Origin: Ovis canadensis
Lineage: Eukaryota; Chordata; Mammalia; Artiodactyla; Bovidae
Direction: 5' to 3'
Assembly (NCBI RefSeq): GCF_042477335.2
Contig: NC_091255.1
Location: forward strand, 33,520,501 to 33,584,500
Length of the DNA: 64,000 nt
Shown in pieces: positions 34,701 through 46,700 of this stretch. A program made the position numbers and the translations under genes. Position 1 is the first letter of the stretch, and the number at the start of each line of letters is the position of its first letter. Below the pieces are notes generated by a model. It was not told where the DNA came from. It searched no databases and worked only from the letters and a program-made list of their open reading frames with translations.

Positions 34701-37700
34701 CGGCTGGTCTTTATTTTCATCAGAGCTTCCTGCTGGCCAGAGAAGGCTCTCGCCCTTTCCTGGGACATGGGTCACCTGTCCAGGCCTTTGCCCATGCTGT
34801 TCCTCCCATCGGGAATTTGTTTTCCTCTGGTCCCTACCTGGTTGTGTTCAGGCCTTTCTGCTGGCCTGTGCCATCCCCGAGGGCCAGGGGAGGTCCTTTC
34901 TCTTGTCTGCCCTGAACAGAAGGGGAGGGCTCTCAAGATGGATTGAGTCTTTCTGCTGACCTTGGACTCCCCTGTCCCCAAGGGGAAGGCCCTGAGGAAC
35001 AAGGGAGGCCAAGGTCAAGAGGGTTGCTGTGTCATCTTGAGCAATTTCCTCCACCTTCCAGTGGCTCCAGCTGTAAAATGGGACTCGGTGCCCTTTGGCA
35101 GGATGAGGGTGGGGAAAGGGCGTGGCTGCTCCAACAGGAGTCCACCTGCAGTCGTGGGTGCCTCTGGCCGCCCAGACGAGCATGCACAAAACCAGTGGGG
35201 AAAGTGCCAGAGGGGCTGCATTCCGGTTCCGCTGTGGACAGGAGGGTAGGGTTGGACCAGGACGGCGGGATGTTGGGCTGAGGCCTGACCCACCTCCTTC
35301 AGCCTCTGCACCCATCCAGTGGGGGCTTGTCTAGTGCTGCGGATCTCCCACTGCCCACTCACTAACCGCCAGACCCGGTCCTAGGGGTTACGGCCTGGTC
35401 TCCGTCCCCATCCCCTGCTGCTCCCTCCATCACCTTCCCAGCCTGCAGCCTCTTGCATCTTCCTGCTGTCCCTGACACACCCTGAACTTTCTCTGACCTT
35501 TGGAACATCAGCTGGGATCTTCTGCCTTGCAGCCTGGCAGTCTGTAGTGTGATTTAGAGCAAGGACTTCGGAGTCAAGTTGGAGTATAAATTCTGGCTCA
35601 GCCACACACTAGCTGTGTGATGTCACTCCTTTAAGCCTCTATTGTGTCTTCTGTGAGATGAAGATGATAAAATCAGATTGTGCTTATGTCCAGGGTACAT
35701 CCCTGGGCCTTGCCTAGAATAAATGCTCCATAAATGGTAACTGCAGTTATTATTAATGGTCAGCATTATGGCTCATTAATAGTCATACGATTTGTAACTG
35801 ATCTTCTAGTATTCTTGATTTTAAGTGTTATCATCACCACAGTAAATTCATATGGAGCCTTCAATGCCCAACTCTGGCATCACTGTCTCCAGGAAGCCTC
35901 CCTTCACTGTCTTGGCAGAATTTAGCCCTACTTGCTGGTTCCTTGGCATTTTAACTCTTTAAGCTGGTCAACCCACAGATGAGGTCTACTCCCTGGTTGG
36001 ACAGCGGGGGCAACTCCTACTCTGATTTTTCTTCTGCCCACTCCCCACCTTGCAGACACAGGCATAGAGGGAACGATTCTTCCTTTTTCCCTAACATGTG
36101 GAGTCCTCAGGAGACTGCAGTCTCTTTCCTACCTGTATTCTGCTCTGATCTCAGGCAGATCCTGGGAGACAGGCCCAGCAGGAACAATTCTTTTTCTGGA
36201 TATAAGGAAATAACTTCTACCTTGACCGATCTAAACAAGGGCCCTTTGTTGACCAAGGTTGACCCACTCTGGGCAGGGCGTGGCACTAAGCACTTTACAA
36301 GCACTATCTCAGTAGTGCCCAGAGCAAGCCGGGAGTTGCTATTTTTATCTTCATTTCACAGATGAGGAAGTTGGCACGCCGGAGGTGGCTTAGACTCCTG
36401 AGAGTTGATTGTTAAATTTTCAGGAATTGTGTGAGCTAGTTGTTAAGCACAGACCGTTGTTAAAAACTAAATTACATCAACTTACAATTAAACAGCATAT
36501 TAAAAACAAAGGTAATAAACACTCAAGATTCATCACTTCCTAATTATTTTACTGCCTTGTACTTATTATCTACGTCCTTTAAGTTATTTATGTCTGTTGA
36601 ATCTGGATGGTAGACTCATATACAGCTCTCCGTGACTGCGTATCTCTTCTCAATTCTGATTAGTGACATCATGTTGGGAGCTTGAAATCAGGCCACATTG
36701 GGAGTATTTGCACCATGCAAACTGGCAACACTACTCATCAGGGCCCGCCTCCCCCTGCCTTTTAGAGAGACAGTTGCTAAACATTTATCGGCATACCACG
36801 GAATGAGGAACAGAGAGGTTGTGACCTGCCCAAGGTCACCCCGCTGGCAAGGAACCCAGCTGAATTCGAGCCTGGGCAGTGTGTCTGGAGTCCAGATTCT
36901 TGCACCTCTCTGCTGTGCTGATTCTGCAGCAGGCCCCCATCACCCAGTTGGGATTACAAAGTATCCTCACACCCATACACACTCTCTGTCTTCCTCTGGA
37001 GGATAAGAGACAGTCACGCGGCCCCAGCCTGCCCTCCTCCCTCCGTCTGTCTCTTCTCCTAGGGGCGCAGGCCTGTGAGGGACCAGACAGCCCCTGTGAA
37101 CGTCCAGCGTGGCGGTCAGAGGCCACCCTGTCTGCTCACCAGGGCTTTGTCTGGCCATCTGCCCGTCAGCTGCGGGTCTGCCTTCCAGGAGGAGGAATCA
37201 GGGGCTGCCTCTCCGCATGACCTGGTGCCTCCCCTGCCTTGCTGGCCTCTTCATCCCACCTGGGACCCCCAAAGCCCCTCCCATCCCGCTAGAGCCATCC
37301 CCATGGGGTCCTCTAAGACTGCTGTGCTCTTGTTCTGGAAGAGCAAAACCAGGTCACCTCACGCCTCTGCTCAGCATCCTCTGGTGTGTTCCTCTCTCAC
37401 TAGAAGCCACAGTCACCTCAGTGGGCCACAAGGCCCTGCCTGCCCCATCTGGCCTTTCCTCCAGGTCCCTCTACATCAGCTACTCTGGTCTCTCTGTTGT
37501 TCCACAAATACGCTAAGCCCACTTCTGCCCCAGGACCTTTGGGTTTGTTCTCAGTCTAATATCTGCATCATTCATCTCCTCATCTCCTCCAGGTCTTTGT
37601 TGAAATGTCACCGTCTCTGACCTTTCTTTTTAAAATGTTTACGCTTGTATTCTTTCTCTTACGCCCTTTTCCTGTCTCCCTTTTCTGCCCTTTCCCCCTC

Positions 37701-40700
37701 CTTAGCACTTGTCACCACCTGACATACTGTATCTTTAATTTTATTTTCTGTTTCTCACTAGATTGAAAACTTCAAGAGGCCAGGAAGTTTTGTCTTTGTT
37801 GAACGGATGAAAGAATGGATGAATGAGCGAGTTATTGAATGAATGAATGAAATGGTAATGTTCCTAACTGTTAGGAAAGCCTCTGTAGCTCACTGGGAGT
37901 TAGGGTGGCTGTGTGGTCAGGCCAGCATGAAACCTGGGTTTCCAGGTTCAGTTCTGCCCTCTTTTGCTGTGTGGCCTTGGGTGCGTTCCTTTCCCTCTCT
38001 GGATCTCTTCTTTCGAATGTAATAAGGAGAGTGGTGTGGCAAAGTATAAGGAAGACTGGCTCGAGTCAGGCAGATAGGAGGTCAAATCCCCAATGGGACA
38101 TTTACTGCCAGTGGGGCTCTGGGCAAGTCACTTCTCTCTGAGTGTGTGAGAGAGAGAAGTAAGATGGGACGGGGGTCAGAAGGACACACAAGATGGGATG
38201 TGGTGAACCCCTAGAGCAGACCCTGGTGCATGAAAGTGTCCAATGAATAAATCTTAACTTTTGAAAAGTGAAAGTCACTCAGTTGTGTCTGACTCTCTGC
38301 CACCCCATGGACTATAGTCCATGGAATTCTCCAGGCTAGAATACTGGAGTGGGTAGCTGTTCCCTTCTCCAAGGATTGAACCCAGGTCTCCCGCATTGCA
38401 GGCGGATTCTTTACCAGCTGAGCCACCAGGGAAGCCCAAGAACACTGGAGTGGATAGCTTAGCCCCTTTCAAGTACCCGAAGGGCTCACCTTCCACTGGG
38501 CATTGAAGAGGATGTAGTCGTGCGGTCTCCTAACCCAACGGGGCTGTCCTGGCTCCCCTGGGCCAGGGGTCTGGCTGAGGCTGCCCCTCTTGGGTGCGGG
38601 CTGCTTCCTCAAAAGGCACTTGGTCTCTTGTTGGGTGATCTGAGCAGGTGGGCTCTGCCATGGGACCCTCCCACACCCCTGTCCCATCCCTGAAACTTTC
38701 CTCTCCCGCGCAGTTTTCATCTGCAGCTTCATGGTGGCCGCCCCCATCTTCGGCTACCTGGGTGACCGCTTCAACAGGAAGGTGATCCTCAGCTGCGGGA
38801 TTTTCTTCTGGTCGGTGGTCACGTTCTCCAGCTCCTTCATCCCCCAGCAGGTGAGGCCTGCCCGGGTTTCCCACCCGGCATTCCTGTGCATCCTGTCCAC
38901 GTGTCCTGGTTCCTCCAGGGGGTGGCTAGTCTGATTGACCTCTCCTAGTCTAGACTGGGGTTGCAGCCTGTTGGGTTCAAGTGTACTGTGATGAGGGTTC
39001 TTTGGGTGCTTCGATACTCTGGCCTTGCCGATGGGCCTTCCCTGTGCTGGCCTTGAGCTGAAGGGCTTGTAGCCCAGTGGGACATCTTAATTCTCCCTGA
39101 GCTGCTTCTGGTTTGCAGAGAATGTGGGAAACGGGGAAGCAAGTCGGGCCAAGGAGTCAGGACCTTGGGTCCTAGTCTTGGCTCTGCTGTCACCTTGCTG
39201 TGTGACTCGAGATATGTCGCTCCCTTTCTCTGGGCCTCGCACAGTTTGCTCTTTGTCCAATGACCAGCTGGTTCCCTGGATCAAAGTCCTCTGGAAATAA
39301 ACATCAGTTTAACCTAAGGAAGATGTTTCTGACTTGGCCCCCACAGTTCAGGGTTTGAAGATCCCAGTTCTGTGGCCCATTCCGCTTTGTGATCTGGAGA
39401 AACTTGCTTTACTTCTCTGAGCCTCAGTTTCTTCATCTGTAATAAGGGGATAACACTTCTCAGCTTGAAGGGCGGTTGTGAGAAAAAACTGCACTTGTGG
39501 ATGTCCACACCCTGACACATACATGGAAGGTGTTCAACACATTTTTATTTCTGTTCTTTCTTCCAAAGAGGAGATATGGTGCTCTGATAGGTAGTGAGTG
39601 TCCCATCACTAGGGGTGTTCAAGCAGAGAAAGGACAATCACATGATGGCTATTGTAGATGGAGATAGAGGAAGAAGGGGGAAAATCAGGTCTTATCCTCC
39701 GGGAGTTTTCAGCCTAGGGGACAAAAGAGGAGACCCTGGCCTTGGGAGCATCCAGGGTGGGGGTGGGAAGATGTGACAGGAGCTCCCACATTCAGACTTT
39801 CAAGATATGCAAAGTGCTGAAAGTCCTCACTGAAGACAGACAACAGTCTTTGATACCCATATAGTCAGGGAAGACTTCCTGGAGGAGGTGGCACTTGAGC
39901 TGGGCAGGCAAGCCTGGTAGGTTTGGCCTTTTGGCGAAGATAGCACGGGCTGAGGGAGCAGCCCTATGGAGGCATAAATGGTGTAGAGTATTGACAGATC
40001 AAGGAGGAGAGTGCTTTGACTGGAGAGGACGGCAGGGACCAGGTCATGGAGAGCCCTGACTGCCAATTTGGGAGGCCTGAACTTCTTTCTGGGATCCTGG
40101 GAGAGTCTGAAGAAGGGAAGGGTGAGTCAGATTTACATTTATGGAAGGAGGTTGGAGGTGAGGGCAGAGAGAACTGGTAGATTTGGGGGTTCCAGCTTTG
40201 CTTCATGGGGCAACTTCAAGGAGGAGGGTCAGGTCAGCTAAGCTCCAGACCTAGAGCATCAGGCAGAGTCTCATGGCCACAGTCAAAAATGAGGACTGGA
40301 CCAGAAGAAGCTCCTGGGCCTCCTCTGGGTCTTGTCCTGCCCACGAGGCTGCTTCTGGGATTGACCAGTGAGTCTAGGACCATGATGTCCAGTCTGGGCA
40401 CCGTTCCCGGTGTGTGGAAGGAAAGGAGAGCTGGGGAGAGAAGATGAACAGAGGCAGAGGCAGAAACAGACGGGTCACTCCCAATTCATCTCTAAATTCA
40501 CTGCTGCCATGTTCTGAGTCCCGTGGGGGGTTTTGGTGGACCTTGGCAATGTGATTCTGGTTAATTTGGCAGAGAAAATGCCCGGGAACAGCCAAGAGCA
40601 GTGAGAGTAACAGGGAAAGGGGCTTTACCCCATTAGTTATCCCAACATGGCTATTCCAACTAAAACAGCAGAGGGATAAACTAAGAGACTGGGGAAGCAG

Positions 40701-43700
40701 AGTCCTCCTTTTCATGGGAGGATGAAAGTTGCATCTCAGATAAACGGTGTTGGGAGGACTGGCTGTCCATCTGGATGGAAGATAAAGAATGGTCTGTATT
40801 TCTAACCACACTTCAAAATAAACCCCAGATAGATGAAAGTAAAGTTAAAAGCAAACTATAAAAATCAACAAGAAAAAGACAAATAGCTCAGTAAAAAAAA
40901 TAGGCAAAGGATAGTGAGAGGCAGTTCCTGAGGAAGATCCCCAAAGGGCAATGTATGTAGGAAGAGATGGTTCTCTTCTTCGAGAGTAATGAAAGCACTG
41001 CAAATTAAAACAACAATGAGAAGCCATTTCACACCCATCAGATTGGCAGCAATTAAAAAGGCTGACAATACCAAGTGTTATTAAAGCTGCTGGTGGGAGT
41101 GTAAATTGGGAGAGCCTCTTTGGAGAGCAAAGTGGCAGGATTTTATAAAATTCTGTGTACACCCCAGAGCCCTGCCTTCTACTTCGAAGTATATGCCGAA
41201 GAGAGAAACTCCACCTCATGGACACGAAGTGATGGGTGCATGCAAGGACGTTTGTCATAGTTTTGTAATAGAAAAAAAAAAGAGACAGGGAGAGAGAAGA
41301 CAAATAGTCTAAATGATCATGACTAGGGGGATGCCCAGATAGAATGGGGTGTATTCATGCTATAAGATTCTTGGCAGCAAATGAATGAACTAGGTCTACA
41401 TTAACCAGCGGAAATGGGTTTCCAAAAGATGAAGGGAAAAAAAGCAAGTTGTGGGACAAGATGCATGGAGAAAAACATGGTCATTTGATTTTTTTCTTTG
41501 AAAGCACACAGGGGACACTAAATGTTGTCACCTGGTATGTGTACATACAGGCAAAGGCAGAAGTCATGGCAAATATACAAGATATCCAGTTCCAGGGGCA
41601 GGAGTGAGGCTCAATGGGATCCTTTGTCAAAGAGTCTTATCTGCCTGCTCTTGGAGCCCAGGAGAACAGGACATCATTCCCATTTTCTTTCTCTTTCTAA
41701 AATAAACGCAAAAGATAAGAGAATATATATATATACATATATATATATTTTGTTGTTGTTGTTGTTGTTCTGGGATGGACTAGCCCTTCCTGAGCAAGAT
41801 GTGAAATTCAGAAACCATTAAGGGAAAATCAGCAGCTGGGACAGCATTGAATTGAATAACACAAAATAAAGCTTCTGTGTGATGAAACTCTCCGTAAAAA
41901 AGTGGAAAGAAAGATGATGGTGGAAAATGTTTGTGACCTATCTAATAAACATCAATTCCCATGACATATAAGAAGCTAACAGAAACCAATGCAAGACAAA
42001 GAATCCAACAGAAAACTAAGCAAAGGCTATGGGCAGCTGATTCCCAGGGAAAGAAGCACAGGCAGGGGCCAGGGGAAGGAAGATGGAGAGTGAGAGGGTG
42101 AATGAACTATGGAAACGAGAGGCACAGAGAGGGGTGGGCAGGACCAGCGATGCCGAGAGAGGTCTGGGAAACAGATGGAGATGGAGGGCGAGAAACCGGG
42201 AGACCCGGAGGAGGGTTGGATGTGGGCGATGCTGGGCCGGATGGGTGGGCAGGGTGAGGCCAGGGGAAAATGACCAGGCTTGGTTCTCAGGCCCTGGGCA
42301 GCTGGGGGTATTGAGGGGCTGGGTTCACATCAAAGCGGGTAGGACCACTGGCAGCTGGCAGGGCCCCACCCTTCCCGGCTCAGCTGGGCTCTGCTCTTTG
42401 ATGTGTGATGGGGGAGGGGTGACAAGCCCACTGGGCTTGCCCTGCCCATTCCCCGTGTACACTGGGTCCTCAGTGCCGCCAGGGCCAGCCCAGCGGCCCT
42501 GTCAGGGATGGGACTCAGAGTGGGGCTGGCTTGAGGCTCCCGAGGTGGGGCCAGAACCCAGGGAGGAAGGCTCCTAATCGGTGGGGCTGGCAGTGGAGAC
42601 ACAGGCTGTTGCTCCTGCCACACCTACAACTCTCAGCCCGTGAAAGTCCAGCTCCATCCCAGTCCTGGGCCCAGTCCGACCCACTATTCAGAGGTGGGAA
42701 CTGAGGCCTGGAGCCGCCTGGGGTGTAGTTGTTGCTCAGGCAGTGGTAGGGCTCCATCCTGGCTCCGAGGCCCCGCAGGGGGTGGGGAGCAAAGCGGGGA
42801 CCAAGGATGAGCAGGCAGAGGAGCAGGACAGTCTCCCAGCAGCCTGCGCCCCTCCCCCACAGCACTTCTGGCTGCTGGTCCTCTCCCGCGGGCTGGTGGG
42901 CATCGGCGAGGCCAGCTACTCCACCATCGCGCCCACCATCATTGGCGACCTCTTCACCAAGAACACGCGCACGCTCATGCTGTCTGTCTTCTACTTCGCC
43001 ATCCCGCTGGGCAGGTGAGGGATCCAGGCAGGGTCCCCTCGGATTTCTGACCATCCCCTCTCCTTGACGTCTGGCTCTCTGTGACCTAAACATGCGGGCG
43101 GTCAGCGTTGAAAGCCGCCGGGACCAGCTCCCTGGCTGGCTGAGGGGGGTGTTGGGGTGGGACAGGGCTGGCGGCCTCCTGGACTGGTGAGCATCCCCTG
43201 ACCCCCGCACCCCTGCCCGTCCTTGCCTGACGACGTTGTTTTCTCTGCAGCGGCCTGGGCTACATCACCGGCTCCAGCGTGAAGCAGGCGGCCGGAGACT
43301 GGCACTGGGCCTTGCGGGTAAGGACCCCTCCCCCAGACCAGCTCTTGCCCAGGGTCACCCAGAGGTTCGGGGACAAAGCCCAGGCCTGGCTCCCTAGCTT
43401 CCCACCTCACGGACCTGGGCTCTTCTCCATGAGCCCACTTTGAGGTGTTGGGGAGCCAGACTTGCCCCTGCCACCCTCAGGGGCCGCAGTCTGCGAGGAC
43501 AAAGGAAATTCCAGGTTCATGGTGGCACTTCCTGGTTCAAGCTGGGGGTTGGGGGGCACTGTGCCAGGCTGGGACTGAGACAAGACCTCTGTGTGGGGCC
43601 GCTTCCTGTCCTGCGGGAGGATTCAGCACAAGTGTGCCAAGGCCCCAGGACGGTGCAATCAGAGGAAACAGAGATCCCCAGTCTCGCGAAGGAGAGGAAG

Positions 43701-46700
43701 CTTAAGACAAAGTGTTTTTTCCTCAAAAGCAGGAAGGAAGCAGCCTCCGTGGAATTTTTTGACGGGGGTGGGGGAGACAGCAAATGGACAGGAACTCCCC
43801 AGCCCACGGGCTCCCAGGCCCGGTGGGGGTGGGTACAGATTTCCCGGTTCTCATGAGCCGGTGGAGGAGCCGGCGGATTGGAATCCAGGCTCCCACGATG
43901 TGCTCCTTCCATCCGGAGAGAGGCCTGGGGCCTTGGAGATTCTGTTCTTGACACTGGGAAGGATGCAAGGAAGACCCAAAGGGGCCCCTGCGCCTCTGTT
44001 CTCCGGGGACCCCCATGCTGCTGCAGCTGCTTAGTCGCTTCAGTTGTGTCCAACTCTGTGTGACCCCGAGGACTGCAGCCTGCACCTCTGTCCGTGGGAT
44101 TCTCTAGGCAAGAGTACTAGAGTGGCTTGCCATGCCCTCCTCCAGGGGATCTTCCCAACCTGGGGATCAAATCCGGGCTGCCTGCATTGCAGGCAGATTC
44201 TTTACTGCCGAGCCACCCACATGGGCCCCTCCCAAATGATCACCTACTTGATATATTAGCTGGAAGTTTCATGCCCAACCAGTCCCTTCTCAGTGTCCAC
44301 CCTCCCCAGGGAGAGGAGCCGGCCTGAGAAACTTTCCCAGACCCAGGGAGGTGGGTAAGAGCTGGTATCTGGCCCCTGACCCCAGGAACTCTCCTTTCCT
44401 AGTTCTCATCCGCCCACCTACCTGTCTTCCTTTTGTTCCATCTATCACCCATCCATTTATCCTCCTGTTTCCATGTGTTAATTCATCCACCCAGCAATCC
44501 ATCCATCCAAGGATTCATCCATCTGTCCGTCTATTTAGCAATCTATCCTCCTTCCTTCCTCCATTCTGACCATCCCTCCCTCCTTCCCTTTCACTTTCAG
44601 TCCCCTCTCCCGTCCTACCCCTCATCTGGACAGCCCATTTGGAGCCCACCAGCCCTTTGTGCTGGCATCACCTCTGGTGGCTTTGCCCAGTCTGGAAGGC
44701 TGGGAAGATATGAGCCCAGAGGAGGAGCTCGGGGCCCAGAGAAGGCATGGCTGGCCTGGTACCCCTTCCCAGTGCCAAAGAAAGACAAAGACTCTGGGGG
44801 CCTGGTGTCCTAACTTGGTGCACCCTGCCCCGCCAGGTGTCCCCAATCCTGGGCATGATCACAGGAACGCTCATCCTTGTCCTGGTCCCGGCCACGAAGA
44901 GGGGCCATGCCGACCAGCTCGGGGGGCAGCTCAAGGCACGGACGTCATGGCTCCGAGACATGAAGGCCCTGATCCGCAAGTGAGTGCCGCTGGGAGGGGT
45001 CCAGTGGGAAGAGGGAGGGGTTCCGAGGTGGGAGGACATCCCCCCCTTGCCTGCTTGGCTGTACTTTCTGGCATCTCCACTGTCGACAGTGCTGAGACCA
45101 CTAGCGTTTATAATTCCTGAAGCCAGAGCCCTTGGCCCCGGAGGCCTCAGGGAAGGCATCTGAGGCCTTCTGCCCTTGGGGGGAGGGTGTGAGGGAGGGA
45201 AGTCTGCCTCCTGGGCCCTGCCATCTGCAGGGGTGCCAGCCCTCCGCTCAGTGTCGCTGCCCCGGCCTCTCTCCAGCCGCAGCTACGTCTTCTCCTCCCT
45301 GGCCACGTCGGCCGTGTCCTTCGCCACAGGGGCCCTGGGCATGTGGATTCCGCTCTACCTGCACCGTGCCCAAGTTGTGCAGAAGACGGCGGAAACCTGC
45401 AGCAGCCCGCCCTGTGGGGCCAAGGACAGGTGGGGCCGGGCCTGGGGGTCGGTGCCAGGGGCCGGGCGGGGGGTGGGTAGAGAGGGATGCAGTCAGCCCC
45501 CGTACCCCAGCTCTGCCCCCTAACCCACACCCCACTGTCCTCTGTCTCTGCAGCCTCATCTTTGGGGCCATTACCTGCTTCACGGGTTTTCTGGGTGTGG
45601 TCACGGGGGCAGGAGCCACGCGCTGGTGCCGCCTGCGGACCCAGAGGGCTGACCCGCTGGTGTGTGCTGTGGGCATGCTGGGCTCCGCCATCTTCATCTG
45701 CCTCATCTTTGTGGCCGCCAAGAGCAGCATCGTGGGCGCCTATGTGAGTGCAGGGGGTGGGCGCAGGGGCTCTGGAACAGGAAATGTGGGGGTGGGGTCC
45801 CCACAACTGGAGGCTCCAGGCTTCTGTCCTTGCTCTGACCAGGGCTTGGGTGCCCTTCAGGGCTGTGGGCCTGGCTTGAAGCCTGTAGGTTACCCACAGA
45901 TTTCTCAGGAGCCTCACTGCCAGGAGCTGGCGGCGGGGAGGCTTGTGGGGGGCTCCCTGCCAGCAGCCAGGGTGCAGGGAGCAGCCTGGGACCTGTAGTG
46001 GGTAGAGCGCCCTCTGATGGTTGTTCTGGTCTTCCCCGACCCCGGACAGATTTGCATCTTCGTAGGGGAGACGCTGCTGTTTTCTAACTGGGCTATCACT
46101 GCGGACATCCTCATGGTAAGGCAGGCCATGGCTGACCACTCAGGGCAGCTGGGGAGGGCGGGTGAAGGGGTGAGAGAGCTGGCAGGACTTGTGAAGGGAG
46201 ACAGCGGGGATTTTGGGGGTCTGCATTGGGCCAGGGTCTGGAATCAGAGGGTTGAGCAGGCAGAAGGGAGGGATGTGGGGACTGGGTGCAGAAGGGTAAT
46301 GTCTGGAGGCCTAGGTTTGTGGCCGGGAGGCTGGCAGTGCCAGGCTGGCACCGACGTGGTGCTGTCTGCCAGCGCTCCGCCCCCAGGGTCTGAGCTCCTG
46401 TGGACTCTGCCCTCTCTGGCTCAGCCTGGGTCCCGGGCGTGCCTGCCTGATGCCTGTGGCTGGGCTGGGTGGACAGAAGCTGTCTTCACAGGGCCAACAA
46501 TGGGCTCCAGACCAGCCAGCCAGGGACAAAGGGCTGTCTGAGTGGTGGCAGGGGTTTGTGTCCTTGAGCAGGGACAGAAGCAGTCTAGGAGGGACCCGGA
46601 GGGGCCTGTAGCCTTGATAACAGGCATCAGTCTGGGGGTGGTGGTTGGAGACAGGGTGACATGTGGTCCTGACCTCAGGGATCCTCCAAGTCGGGGCCAG

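Larger units (their letters stand above)
28974..38713 (+). other. SPNS2: SPNS2 intron 2 (9.7 kb)
   Basis: I found no exon. It holds MIR pieces (about 29480-29540, 30470-30590, 35540-35755, 36225-36400, 36770-36960 and 38060-38240), L2-like sense pieces (about 34785-34920 and 37330-37855), L1-like debris (about 31980-32120 and 32500-32840), SINEs (31543, 34042, 34129 and 38264 onward) and an unclassified AT-rich block (about 36410-36660). Confidence 0.65.
38851..42862 (+). other. SPNS2: SPNS2 intron 3 (4.0 kb)
   Basis: I found no exon. MIR pieces (about 39160-39240 and 39375-39555) and an antisense L2-like stretch (about 39590-40440) come first. They are followed by L1 fragments (40690-42060) with AT and GTT microsatellites, then ordinary GC-rich sequence. 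Confidence 0.65.
43318..44836 (+). other. SPNS2: SPNS2 intron 5 (1.5 kb)
   Basis: It contains a Bov-tA SINE (44018-44218) and a degenerate ATCC-rich simple repeat (about 44430-44600). I see nothing else. Confidence 0.7.

Noticed and set aside
40690-42060. Possible L1 reverse-transcriptase coding sequence.
   Set aside because: Only worn ORF2-end fragments with stops and frameshifts remain.
44351-44813. Open frames over the ATCC-rich repeat before SPNS2 exon 6.
   Set aside because: Simple-sequence repeat translation, not a gene.
45147-46139. A 330-codon open frame on the minus strand opposite SPNS2 exons 7-9.
   Set aside because: It is the GC-rich shadow of real SPNS2 exons and crosses their introns. 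Its product is Arg/Pro/Gly-rich with no recognisable domain.
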